A stretch of DNA of 64,000 bases from NCBI RefSeq assembly GCF_025340265.1, contig NZ_CP022708.1, positions 943,501 through 1,007,500 of the forward strand. The letters are read 5' to 3'. This stretch comes from Novosphingobium sp. 9 (GTDB lineage Bacteria > Pseudomonadota > Alphaproteobacteria > Sphingomonadales > Sphingomonadaceae). The translations under genes were made by a program, and so were the position numbers. Below are positions 1 through 7,493 of this stretch, piece by piece; position 1 is the stretch's first letter; each line of letters begins with the position of its first letter. A model generated the notes under the pieces. The model saw nothing but the letters and a program-made list of their open reading frames with translations. It was not told the origin of the DNA and searched no databases.

Positions 1-1
1 G

Positions 2-64
2 CGCCTGGCGCTCACGGTCTATCGCCCGGAAGCGTTCGTCGACGGCGCATTCGCGAACGCCTGA
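2..64 (+). CDS. Major capsid protein, C-terminal end only (partial)
   Basis: The window opens inside a rightward gene. Twenty residues in frame 2 end at a TGA, and the tail contains a TVYRPEAFV stretch. Such a Y-R-P-x-A-F ending is typical of HK97-fold phage major capsid proteins and their close relatives. The position immediately before head-tail connector genes supports this reading. Only the last residues are visible, so the capsid call rests on this short motif and on gene order. Confidence 0.5.
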   Translation, partial: RLALTVYRPEAFVDGAFANA

Positions 65-119
65 TCTGGATAGAGGGCGCGGGCACCGGCTCGCGCCCTC
101 ATTTCAAGGAGCCGATGCC

Positions 120-401
120 ATGGCTGACAAGAAAACCTACACCGTTCACCGCTCGATGCACGCAGCCGGGAAGAACTATGCTCGCGGCGACACCCGCGAG
201 ATGACTGAGATCGACGCTGCCGCACTCGTAGAGGCCGGAGCCCTCTCTCTCGCAGGCGAAGATCCGAAGGTTCGCGCCGCCACGGTCAACCACACCTTCG
301 GGGCAGCTACCAGCGCGGTCAATGATGGCGGTTACACCACCGCGACCGGCGAAAGCGTGGTCGTGAAGAAGGCTGCCGCCAAGTCGGCGGCGAAGGCCTG
401 A
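120..401 (+). CDS. Small phage structural-region protein, unknown function
   Basis: This 93-residue protein lies between the capsid gene and the head-tail connector, with an AAGGAG ribosome site about 11 bases before the ATG. The N-terminal half reads like a small folded domain (YTVHRSMHAAGKNYARGD, then a stretch about Asp/Ala/Leu binding), and the C-terminus is an Ala/Lys-rich tail (KKAAAKSAAKA). The stop at 399-401 is three bases before the next GTG. The position suits a small head-decoration or head-completion protein, but I do not recognise a family, so the role is unassigned. Confidence 0.7.
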   Translation: MADKKTYTVHRSMHAAGKNYARGDTREMTEIDAAALVEAGALSLAGEDPKVRAATVNHTFGAATSAVNDGGYTTATGESVVVKKAAAKSAAKA

Positions 402-404
402 TAA

Positions 405-683
405 GTGGCGATCGACCTCAGCACTGCGAAGCAGCATCTTCGTGTTGACGCGAGCGAAGAGGATGCGCTGATCGGCGTGTACCTTCTCGCCGCGCAAGGC
501 TGGGTCGAGAGCTATACCGACAAGACGCTGGCTGACTTCGATCCGGTTCCTGGCGTTCTGGACGCCGCCGTGCTGCTGCTTGTCGGGGATTTTTACGCCA
601 ATCGAGAGGCCGGCGCGGCAACTCCCGCAATTACCGCCGCTGTAGAGGCGCTTTGCGACCCATATCGCGCGGTGCAGGTATGA
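405..683 (+). CDS. Phage head-tail connector, gp6-like
   Basis: This 92-residue protein starts at GTG and shows the pattern of the gp6-like adaptor family (HK97 gp6 / SPP1 gp15): an N-terminal helix with DLSTAKQHLRVD, an acidic stretch EEDALI, then a helical A-x-x-W-V-E-x-Y segment and a C-terminal helix ending near a DPYR motif. These proteins form a ring under the portal that receives the tail. Length is normal. The gene overlaps the next start by four bases (ATGA), so the two are probably translationally coupled. Confidence 0.75.
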   Translation: MAIDLSTAKQHLRVDASEEDALIGVYLLAAQGWVESYTDKTLADFDPVPGVLDAAVLLLVGDFYANREAGAATPAITAAVEALCDPYRAVQV

Positions 684-1063
684 AAGCCGGGTCTTTCGAC
701 CGCCGCATCACCGTGATGCGAACCGGAAACCCCGTTGACGACGGCTACAACACCACCCCCGGCGCCCCTGCCCCGCTTTGCACGCGCTGGGCATCGTGGA
801 AGCCATCGAACGGGCGCGAGGTGTTCGAGAACATGGGCATCGAAGCCAAGGCCGGGGGCACCGTCTGGCTGCGCTGGGACAGCGTGACCGCGACGATCAC
901 CGAAACGGACACTGTGCAGTTCGCTGGCCGCACCTGGAACATCGTCGGCGTGCAAGAGCTATCGCGCCGCGAAGGTGTCGAGCTGATCGTGGTCGCTGAA
1001 GTTCCGCAGCTCACTGCGGAACAAATAGCAGCGATCCACGCCGCCATCGACAATGGAGGCTGA
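680..1063 (+). CDS. Phage head closure / head-tail adaptor protein
   Basis: This protein of about 127 residues matches the head-tail adaptor (SPP1 gp16-like head-closure) family. It opens with MKAGSFDRRITVMR, the strand that starts these small beta-barrel proteins, and later has WASWKPSNGREVFE and a FAGRTWNIVGVQELSRREG segment typical of the fold. I prefer the ATG at 680, which overlaps the TGA of the upstream gene, over an in-frame ATG at 653 inside that gene. The protein would seal the connector after DNA packaging. Confidence 0.75.
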   Translation: MKAGSFDRRITVMRTGNPVDDGYNTTPGAPAPLCTRWASWKPSNGREVFENMGIEAKAGGTVWLRWDSVTATITETDTVQFAGRTWNIVGVQELSRREGVELIVVAEVPQLTAEQIAAIHAAIDNGG

Positions 1064-1064
1064 A

Positions 1065-1604
1065 ATGGCCGACAGCACCACCATGAAGCTGACCGGCTTC
1101 TCGGACCTCGAAAAGCAGTTGGCCCAGCTCGCGGACAAGGCCACCATGCGCCGCGTCGGTACGCGTGCCTTGCAGGTCGCTGCCGAACCGATGCTCGCCG
1201 AGGCGAAGCGGCTGGCCCCCGATGACCCGGCCACCGGCGAAGGCAAGTACCTGGTCGAATCCATCAAGATCGGCCGGGCCGCAAATGCAGGACAGCAGCG
1301 AGCCGGGAACAGCGGCACTCAGGTTTCGACCTTCATCGGCATCGATGGCAGCGTGAAGCCCGCCAAGCCTTCAACACGGCGGTTCACCAAGAAAGGCACT
1401 GGCAAGCCCGGCGGCGGCGTCGCGGCCTATTCTATCTTCGAAGAAATGGGCACTGCTACCCATAAGGCGCAACCGTACATGCGCCCCGCCTTCGAGGCGA
1501 TGAAAGAGGAATCGGTCAACCGCGCTGGCGATGCTCTGCGCGAGGATATCGTAGCGACCGCCGCGCGCGCGGCACGCAAGGCAGCGAGGAACAGCAATGG
1601 CTGA
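1065..1604 (+). CDS. HK97 gp10-family tail-completion protein
   Basis: About 179 residues. The N-terminus, with a M-K-L-T-G-F-S-D-L-E-K-Q-L segment, and the C-terminal A-Q-P-Y-M-R-P-A-F-E-A motif are characteristic of the HK97 gp10-like family of neck/tail-completion proteins. The middle is rich in Lys, Arg and Gly. An ATG at 1053 is in frame, but the one at 1065 follows the stop of the previous gene directly and starts the recognisable domain. The C-terminus overlaps the next small gene by eight bases. Confidence 0.75.
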   Translation: MADSTTMKLTGFSDLEKQLAQLADKATMRRVGTRALQVAAEPMLAEAKRLAPDDPATGEGKYLVESIKIGRAANAGQQRAGNSGTQVSTFIGIDGSVKPAKPSTRRFTKKGTGKPGGGVAAYSIFEEMGTATHKAQPYMRPAFEAMKEESVNRAGDALREDIVATAARAARKAARNSNG

Positions 1605-1761
1605 AGTGATCCACACCATTGATGCTTTGCAGATTGGTATGAGCATCAAGGTCCGATTTCCACGCGGGTTTCGTCTCCGGGTCCATGCGGCTGCCGCCCT
1701 TCTGCGGCTGGTCGGCACTGTCGCGCCGGTCGCGACTGAGATCGAGGTTGAGGTCGCATGA
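1597..1761 (+). CDS. Small phage protein (54 aa), unknown function
   Basis: This short frame begins at ATG 1597 inside the end of the gp10-like gene and ends in a TGA that overlaps the next ATG (ATGA). The product (MAEVIHTIDALQIGMSIKV..., ending EIEVEVA) has a central hydrophobic Ala/Leu/Val stretch preceded by Arg residues. The tight ATGA overlaps on both sides argue for translation, but I recognise no family. Confidence 0.5.
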   Translation: MAEVIHTIDALQIGMSIKVRFPRGFRLRVHAAAALLRLVGTVAPVATEIEVEVA

Positions 1762-1943
1762 TTATCAAAATGATCGATGCGCCTGCCATTCCCGGCGGCC
1801 GGGCCATCGCCTTATGCAACGAGGACGGTGAGATGCTTCCCATGCAGCTTCGCGCCGTTGTCGAAAATGCGGTAGGCGAGTTCGGCACCATCACCGTCAC
1901 CTTCTCGATTGACGGCGAGCAAGTGCGCTTCGAGCAGCCGTGA
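1758..1943 (+). CDS. Small phage protein (61 aa), unknown function
   Basis: This 61-residue frame is coupled by four-base overlaps to the genes before and after it. The protein is a compact mix of strands (MIIKMIDAPAIPGG; ENAVGEFGTITVTFSIDG) without a transmembrane segment or recognised motif. It sits in the neck/tail-terminator block, where small uncharacterised proteins are common in HK97-like prophages. No function is assigned. Confidence 0.55.
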   Translation: MIIKMIDAPAIPGGRAIALCNEDGEMLPMQLRAVVENAVGEFGTITVTFSIDGEQVRFEQP

Positions 1944-2326
1944 GCTTCGAAACCGCCCTTCGGTCCAGACTGAAAGCTCTTCCCGCGCTCGCAGGCGCGT
2001 TCGTCGAGTGGGACGTGCGCCCGCAGGCGTCGTCATACCCTGCCGTAGTGCTGGAGACGATCGGCGGCGAGAGGGCCCAGACGATGGCTGGCCTCCAGCA
2101 GACCAATCGCGACAGGATCCAGTTCAACTGCTTCGCAATGGATAAGGTGTCCGCAGTAGCCCTCCGCGAAGCCGTGATCGCCACCGTTGCCGATCCTGCC
2201 ATTGTCGAAGGCATCGAATTCCAGCGAGGACAGATCATCCTGCACCGGTCGGACAGCGAAAGCACCGATGCCGGTACGGTGCGTATCGAAATCGTGGATG
2301 CCTATCTGTGGCACGCCACGGTCTGA
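1940..2326 (+). CDS. Tail terminator / DUF3168-type tail-completion protein
   Basis: This 128-residue protein starts at a GTG that overlaps the upstream TGA. It carries the pattern of DUF3168 (gp17-like) proteins: an N-terminal helix with ALRSRLKALPALAG, the Y-P-A-V-V-L-E strand, a Q-x-N-C-F-A strand, a helix with ALREAVIATV, and a final R-I-E-I-V-D-A-Y-L-W-H strand. Members cap the tail tube at the head-proximal end and set the tail terminator ring. Position before the tail tube gene agrees. Confidence 0.75.
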   Translation: MSFETALRSRLKALPALAGAFVEWDVRPQASSYPAVVLETIGGERAQTMAGLQQTNRDRIQFNCFAMDKVSAVALREAVIATVADPAIVEGIEFQRGQIILHRSDSESTDAGTVRIEIVDAYLWHATV

Positions 2327-2385
2327 CGGCGTTGGCCCGGTAGCCAGCATCTCGGCGCAAGCCACCCTACCTACGGAGAACCTCT

Positions 2386-2826
2386 ATGACCGACGCCCGC
2401 ATGGGTTCGGGGTCGCGCTTCTGGCTGGCCGACGCCAGCGCCGCCCTGACCGAACTTGACGAACTCACCTCGATCGGTTTGCCGAATCCGACTGTCGACG
2501 ATGTCGAGGCCACGCACATGAAATCGCCGAACCGCCGCCGTGAATACATCGCTGGCCTGATCACCGATGGCGAAGGCACCTTTGGCTTCAACCTTGTGCC
2601 CGGCAGCGATACCGATCTGCTCATTCAGGCGGCGCTCGAAGACGGCGTGACCCGCGCCTATGAGGTGGTCATCCCGGACGGCGCTTTTGGCCAGAGCTTC
2701 AAGGGCGAACTCGTGGTGAAGGGCTACGAGCGCACCGTTCCGATCGATGATCGCATGACCGCTACGCTTACCGTTCGGTTCAGCGGGGCCGTGACCATCA
2801 CGACCCTGACGGCAGCGCACGCCTGA
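2386..2826 (+). CDS. Major tail tube protein
   Basis: About 146 residues, following a 59-base gap with a GGAG ribosome site (ACGGAGAACC). It carries the signature of lambda-gpV-like tail tube proteins: G-S-G-S-R-F-W at the start, an E-A-T-H-M-K-S-P-N-R-R-R-E-Y-I motif in the N-terminal third, and a C-terminal V-K-G-Y-E-R-T-V-P strand. It should polymerise into the non-contractile tube. The stop overlaps the following start by one base, as expected for the tube/chaperone pair. Confidence 0.8.
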   Translation: MTDARMGSGSRFWLADASAALTELDELTSIGLPNPTVDDVEATHMKSPNRRREYIAGLITDGEGTFGFNLVPGSDTDLLIQAALEDGVTRAYEVVIPDGAFGQSFKGELVVKGYERTVPIDDRMTATLTVRFSGAVTITTLTAAHA

Positions 2827-3176
2827 TGGTCGCGCCCGTAGACAGCAAGGTTGAGCTGGAGGTTGAGGGCGAAACCTTCATCCTCCGGCTGAACTTTCGC
2901 ACCCTCGCCCTGCTGGAAGAGGCCGGGATGGACCCGTTCACCGGCGAAGGGTTCTCGCTTTCCACCGTGCGCCTCGCAATGATGTGCATGGCGCTGGCGA
3001 TCGAGGACCACGGCGAGATGACCGATGCCGAGGCGCTGGCGATTGTCGTGCGCAGTAACGGCCAGTTCGCCGAGAAGGTGAAGGAGCTGTTCGAGACCTT
3101 CGGAAGCGCGCCCGCCGATCCGAGTGCGGAGGGAAAGGCCAAGCCGACCCGGCGGAGGGCGAAAACCGCCGCCTGA
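2826..3176 (+). CDS. Tail assembly chaperone, zero-frame product (lambda gpG-like)
   Basis: This 116-residue product reads through a region homologous in position to lambda gpG. Residues 1-30 hold a V-E-L-E-V-E-G-E-T-F-I-L strand, followed by helices with TLALLEEAGMDPF and a C-terminal Lys/Arg-rich tail (KPTRRRAKTAA). The tail is encoded after a slippery heptamer at 3131-3137. Most ribosomes should make this form, and a minority would slip to make the extended protein. The chaperone wraps the tape measure while the tail assembles. Confidence 0.75.
   Translation: MVAPVDSKVELEVEGETFILRLNFRTLALLEEAGMDPFTGEGFSLSTVRLAMMCMALAIEDHGEMTDAEALAIVVRSNGQFAEKVKELFETFGSAPADPSAEGKAKPTRRRAKTAA
3131..3137 (+). 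promoter_or_regulatory. Programmed -1 ribosomal frameshift site (GGGAAAG)
   Basis: The heptamer GGGAAAG lies in the zero frame as G GGA AAG, the X XXY YYZ arrangement, and is the same heptamer known from the lambda G-T frameshift. A -1 slip moves translation into a frame that stays open to the TAA at 3473-3475 and reads as a sensible protein from its first codons. Downstream GC-rich sequence could form a stimulating structure, which I did not fold. Confidence 0.8.
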
Positions 3177-3475
3177 CGGTTGATGATTTCTACGTGATGT
3201 GGATCGAAGCGGGGCAAATTGCTGACGCCTTCTGGCAGCAGACGCCCCGCTCGTTCCAGTTTGCCATGCGCGGCATCCGCCGTCGGATGAAGGCCGACGC
3301 CGAAAATCGAACCGCGCAAGCCTGGCAGACTGCAGCGTTCGTCGGATCAACTCAATCGAAGGGCGGCCTAAAGCCGCTCAGTCACTATCTTAAGCGCCCC
3401 GCCATAAAAATGAGCGATGCAGAAATGCTCGCCAATATGAGGGCGCTAGCAGCGCGCGTGAACGCCGCAGATTAA
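3137..3475 (+). CDS. Tail assembly chaperone, -1 frame extension (lambda gpT-like domain)
   Basis: This is the second part of the frameshift fusion. The -1 frame reads GQADPAEGENRRLTVDDF and continues YVMWIEAGQIADAFW, then RSFQFAMRGIRRRMKAD, with coding character from the slip site on. Without the frameshift the only ATGs (3194, 3197) have no good ribosome site and would cut off the conserved start. The fusion would be about 216 residues: 104 from the upstream frame and 112 from here. The fused form recruits the tape measure and tail tube proteins. Confidence 0.7.
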   Translation, partial: GQADPAEGENRRLTVDDFYVMWIEAGQIADAFWQQTPRSFQFAMRGIRRRMKADAENRTAQAWQTAAFVGSTQSKGGLKPLSHYLKRPAIKMSDAEMLANMRALAARVNAAD

Positions 3476-3519
3476 CGGCAGCGCTTCGGCGCCACCTGGC
3501 AAATAAGTAGGATGTCCCC

Positions 3520-5900
3520 ATGGCCGAAGCAACTGTTCTGGGATCCCTGCTAATCCAACTGGGCATGGACAGCGCGCAGTTTGAGAGAGCAACCGCACGC
3601 GCACAATCCTCGGTGCAGAAGATGGCGCAGTCCATCGGCGCGCAAGCCAAGGATGTTGTCGACGCCTCAAACCGCATGGGCATCTCGATCACCTCGTTCT
3701 CGAACCAGGTTCAAACGCTTCAGGCGCGGCTCGACCCAAGCATTCAGGCATTGGCGAATTACCGCAAGGAAGTGACCTTGCTGAAAGAGGCGTACCGGGT
3801 TGGCGCCATTTCGCAGGATCAGTTCACCACGAATCTGCGGTCCGCAGTCCAGGGCTACCGTACCGGCGGCACGCAGGTAGTCGCATCATCCGGCGCGATG
3901 AAGGCCGGGATGCAGCAATTGAACTACCAGATTGGCGATATGGCCACCATGTGGGCGATGGGTGCAAAACCGCAGCAAATCTTCGCGTCGCAGGCTGCTC
4001 AGACGGTCCAGGCCATCACACTGATGACAGGCGGCGCAGGCAAATTTGCGAAATTCATGGCGGGACCGTGGGCATTGCTTTGCAGACTGCGGCCATCATG
4101 CTGTCAGCCATCATTCCCGCCTTGATGAAAACCGACGATGCCATGCATGAGGTCGAAGTATCGTCGAACAGCCTGGCGGATGCGCAGTCAGCTCTCGGCG
4201 ATATGTTCGACCTAGTGACTGGCAAGCTCAAAAAAAATACATCCGAGTTGCTGCTGAACGCCGAGGCCAAGGCGTACAACATGAAGATGGATGCGATGCG
4301 GATGCAGGATGCATCTGCAAAGACGCTCCGCTCAGCGTCTTCACGCTCGACTTCCGATGTGGTTTTTTCCAGTTTGGCAGCGGATCAGGTCGGGGTCCCT
4401 GGGTCTGCTGGCGAACGAAACACCAAAGCCGTTTCCGATTTCGTCTCGTCCTTCCAGAAAGACCTTGCCGCAGCGAAGACGGATCAGCAGCGGGCTGCAG
4501 TTGGCGACAAGGCTTGGAACCGCGCAGTAAGCATCGATCTCAAGGGGCTCTCGATAAGCCGCGAAGATCTGCTCGGGGCGATCAAAGATGCAGTTATCGC
4601 ACCTGGCCGAATGGGCGTCGCGGACGCAATGCTTTCGTCCATCAAGAATGGCGTTCTGGATCCATCCCTCCGCAACGATCCGAAGGACAAGAAGGCGAAA
4701 AGAGCACCGAAGGAAAAGACGCAGGAGCAAAAGGACGACATCTACCAAGATCAGCTGGACAAGCTGGCGAAGGACCGCGCCGACATTGAGGCGAACAACA
4801 ACCAGACGATCGAGCAGCGGTATCAGGCGCAGCTCTCGAAGATCGACGAGGACCTTGCCGCCTACGACCGCAATGTCGATCTCAACAAGAACCTTACCGA
4901 GCCGCGCCGGACAGAGCTCAAGGATCAGGCGGCCATCAACGCGCAGATGAAGCGCGACCAGGCCCTGAACGAGAAGAACCTTGCCGTCGCCAATCAGGGC
5001 TTCGAGCTCGACCAGAATAGCCTCCAGCAGCAGATCGACCAGTTGCAGTTGCAGGAGCAGCTGACCGACAGCACCGCCGACCGCCAGAAGATCGCGCTGG
5101 AAATTCTTGCGCTCCAGGACAAGCTGAAGGCTTCGGCTCTGGATCAGGTGATGGCGAACAACTCGCCTGACACAACCGCATGGCAGAACGCTTTCGACAA
5201 CAAGAACGCCCTGCAGCAATCGGCTGGCCAGCGCCAGCAAGTCGTCCTCAACCAAAACCTGACGCCGCTGCAGTCTTATGCCAAGGGCCTGCAAGCGTCG
5301 GTGACAAACATCAACGATGCGATGGAGAACATCCAGGTCGACAGCATCAATGGGCTGGTGGATGGATTGGCCAGCGCGGCGGCTGGCACGCAGAAGCTGG
5401 GCGACGTGTTCAAGAACGTGGCGCAGCAGATCATTGCCGATCTGGTCCGTATCCAGTTGCAAAGGGCCATCGTCGGCACGCTCGGCAACGTTCTTGGCAG
5501 CATCGGCGGTGGATCGACCATCGGCGGCCTGACGGGTTCGCAGTATACCTCGAGCCTATCATCCAGCCTCAGCTCTTACAGCAGCGGATTGTCAGTCAGT
5601 TTGGCAGGCGCACGCGCCAGCGGCGGACCGGTCATCGGCGGTCTACCGTACCTCGTCGGTGAGCGTGGGCCGGAGATCGTGGTGCCGGGCAGCAATGGCT
5701 CCGTGATCTCCAACGACAACCTCGCGAACATCGGCGGTGGCGGAGGAGATAACTACTACGGCGACACATACTACGGCCCCGGCGCAGACGAGTTCTGGGG
5801 CAAGGTCAACAACATCGGTTCGGCCAATGCCAGCTCCGCAATCGTGCGCGACAAGCAGCGACAGGCGAAGAAGGCCTCGCGGAGGTTCGGTAAGGCATGA
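3520..5900 (+). CDS. Tail tape measure protein (frame disrupted at 4070)
   Basis: Two frames together make one tape measure protein. The first (from ATG 3520) opens with a MAEATVLGSLLIQLGMD segment and runs to the GGG at 4070-4072. The second continues with GIALQTAAIMLSAIIPALMK. Adding one G to that run joins them into 793 codons. The middle is a long charged coiled coil (about residues 390-590), and the C-terminal region has the GGPVIGGLPYLVGERGPEIV motif of lambda-like tape measures. It sets tail length and is injected with DNA. There is no slippery heptamer here, so the break is not a programmed shift; it is either mutation or a base-calling loss. Confidence 0.75.
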
Positions 5901-6487
5901 TCGACCTCACTGAACTGAAGTGCAGCGGCGCCGTTCCGTCGCTGATGGACTGGGCAGCGCTGATGGAGCCTGCGCTTGGCGGAGTGACGCAACGCGTCGG
6001 TCGCCTCGGCGCGCGATTCGCGGTTCAGTTCACGTCCCCTACGATGCGCATGGAGGCCGAGGGCCGCAAATGGATCGCCCGCCTCCAGCGCGCCCAGCGC
6101 GAAGGTGCGCGGATCGCCTACCCACAGCCCGACTTCAATGTCGGCGCTCCCGGCGTGCCGTCCGTCAGCGGCGTCCACACGGGTGGCACCTCGCTACTCA
6201 TTACTGGCGCAACGCCCCGATATGCCGTTCGGGAGGGTCAGGCACTGAACCTTGTCGTCGCCGGGCGGTACTACCTCTATTTCGCCGCGGGCAATGTGAA
6301 ACTGGACTCCAGCGGGACAGGTACGATCCCCCTCACCTCTCCGATGCGAACCCATCTGGCCGGGGCAGAAGCGGTAGAGCTGGCAAAGCCGGTTGTGGAG
6401 GGCTGGCTTGACGGTACGGAGCGCAGCTGGACGCTCGACGTGGCCCGCACCGTGGGCCTGTCGTTCACGGTGACGGAACGGGCATGA
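5897..6487 (+). CDS. Phage distal-tail region protein, probably distal tail/baseplate component
   Basis: This 196-residue protein starts in an ATGA overlap with the tape measure gene and ends in another with the next gene. It opens with MIDLTELKCSGAVPSLMDWA, contains W-I-A-R-L-Q-R-A-Q-R-E and Y-P-Q-P-D-F-N-V-G segments, and its C-terminal half is beta-rich (GQALNLVVAGRYYLYFAAG). In siphoviruses and gene-transfer agents the gene after the tape measure encodes the distal tail protein. That role is inferred from position. Confidence 0.6.
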   Translation: MIDLTELKCSGAVPSLMDWAALMEPALGGVTQRVGRLGARFAVQFTSPTMRMEAEGRKWIARLQRAQREGARIAYPQPDFNVGAPGVPSVSGVHTGGTSLLITGATPRYAVREGQALNLVVAGRYYLYFAAGNVKLDSSGTGTIPLTSPMRTHLAGAEAVELAKPVVEGWLDGTERSWTLDVARTVGLSFTVTERA

Positions 6488-7083
6488 CTGCCTTCTCTCC
6501 CGCCCTCGATGCAGAACTGGCGAAGGACAACGTGACGTTCTTCGCCGCGTTGACGCTGACGGTGGGCGACGACACCGTGCGCCTGCTCGACGGATCGGCG
6601 CAGCTGCTGATCGGCGGCAACCTCTATTCCGGCGAGGATACGAAATATGGCGTCTGGAGCGACATGGACAGTTTCGAAGACGGATCGGGCGACGACGCGC
6701 CGGGCCTGTCGGTCACGCTGTTCCCGGCCGACGACGACGCTACTGCGGCCCTGTCCGGCCCTGCGATGCAGGGCGAAGCGGTGCAGATCCAGATCGGCGC
6801 GGTAAATCCGGCGCTGGGCAGCGTGGTGGGCGATCCGTTCCTGCTGTTCGATGGCGAGGTGGACGTCACCAAGCACGAGTTCGGCAAGAACATGTTGCAG
6901 GTCTCGCTCGATTGCGTGGGCGGCATGGAGCGGCTGTTCTTCAACGATGAGGGCATCGTGCTGGCACCGGCCTTTCATCAGCAGGTGTGGCCGGGTGAAG
7001 AAGGCTTCAACCACGTGACCGGCATCAAGGATACCATCTACTGGGGCACCAACACCCCGACGAAATCGGTGAGCTATACGTGA
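6484..7083 (+). CDS. Phage tail protein, DUF2163/gp13-like by position
   Basis: This 199-residue protein is beta-rich with few helices: VTFFAALTLTVGDD, IGGNLYSGEDTKYGVWSD, then VQIQIGAVNP and PFLLFDGEVDVTKHEFG. It sits between the presumed distal tail protein and a small peptidase-like protein, the slot held in gene-transfer agents by a DUF2163 tail-tip protein and in lambda by gpL. The sequence resembles such proteins (a 'dose of field change' strand pattern with F-x-G-E-V-D) but I could not confirm the family. It overlaps both neighbours by four bases. Confidence 0.6.
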   Translation: MTAFSPALDAELAKDNVTFFAALTLTVGDDTVRLLDGSAQLLIGGNLYSGEDTKYGVWSDMDSFEDGSGDDAPGLSVTLFPADDDATAALSGPAMQGEAVQIQIGAVNPALGSVVGDPFLLFDGEVDVTKHEFGKNMLQVSLDCVGGMERLFFNDEGIVLAPAFHQQVWPGEEGFNHVTGIKDTIYWGTNTPTKSVSYT

Positions 7084-7490
7084 ACCTGCATGAGCGGCGA
7101 GAAGCCACCGCGAGCACGCTGGAGCGGTTCGCGGGCAAGCCGTTCGCCTTCGGTTCGTGCGATTGCGGCTTGGTGGTGATCGCGCACCTGAAGGCCATGG
7201 GTTGGCCGATCAAGACCGGCGGCACCTGGTCGACCATGCTGGGCCTGAAGCGCTGGCTGCGGCGCCACGGCGGATCGGGCGCGGCGGCGATCGACAGCTG
7301 GGGCGTGCCGCGCATCGCACCCGCGATGGTGTTGATCGGCGACGTGGTGGAGCTGGCGGGCGAGACTGACTTCGGCAGCTTCGGTGTGGTGATCGGCAAC
7401 GGGCGCGTGCTGGCATTCCATCAGGACGCCGATGGGCTGGCGATCATTCAGCCGACCGGCCTGCCTATCCTGACCGCCTGGAGAACCTGA
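7080..7490 (+). CDS. DUF6950-type tail-tip protein, NlpC/P60-like position
   Basis: This 136-residue protein begins at a GTG overlapping the upstream TGA. It has an F-G-S-C-D-C-G motif near residue 27 at the start of a helix, as in NlpC/P60-like cysteine peptidases, then GVPRIAPAMVLIGDVVEL and the C-terminal strands FGVVIGNGRVLAFHQDADG. The conserved Cys and later His fit a reduced peptidase fold of the DUF6950 kind. In lambda and gene-transfer agents the equivalent gene (gpK, gp14) helps the tail cross the cell wall. Whether it is catalytic here is not clear. Confidence 0.65.
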   Translation: MNLHERREATASTLERFAGKPFAFGSCDCGLVVIAHLKAMGWPIKTGGTWSTMLGLKRWLRRHGGSGAAAIDSWGVPRIAPAMVLIGDVVELAGETDFGSFGVVIGNGRVLAFHQDADGLAIIQPTGLPILTAWRT

Positions 7491-7493
7491 CGG

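Noticed and set aside
4066..4075. Programmed frameshift in the tape measure gene
   Set aside because: There is no slippery heptamer, and the break is one of a series at G/C runs; an assembly error or mutation is more likely.
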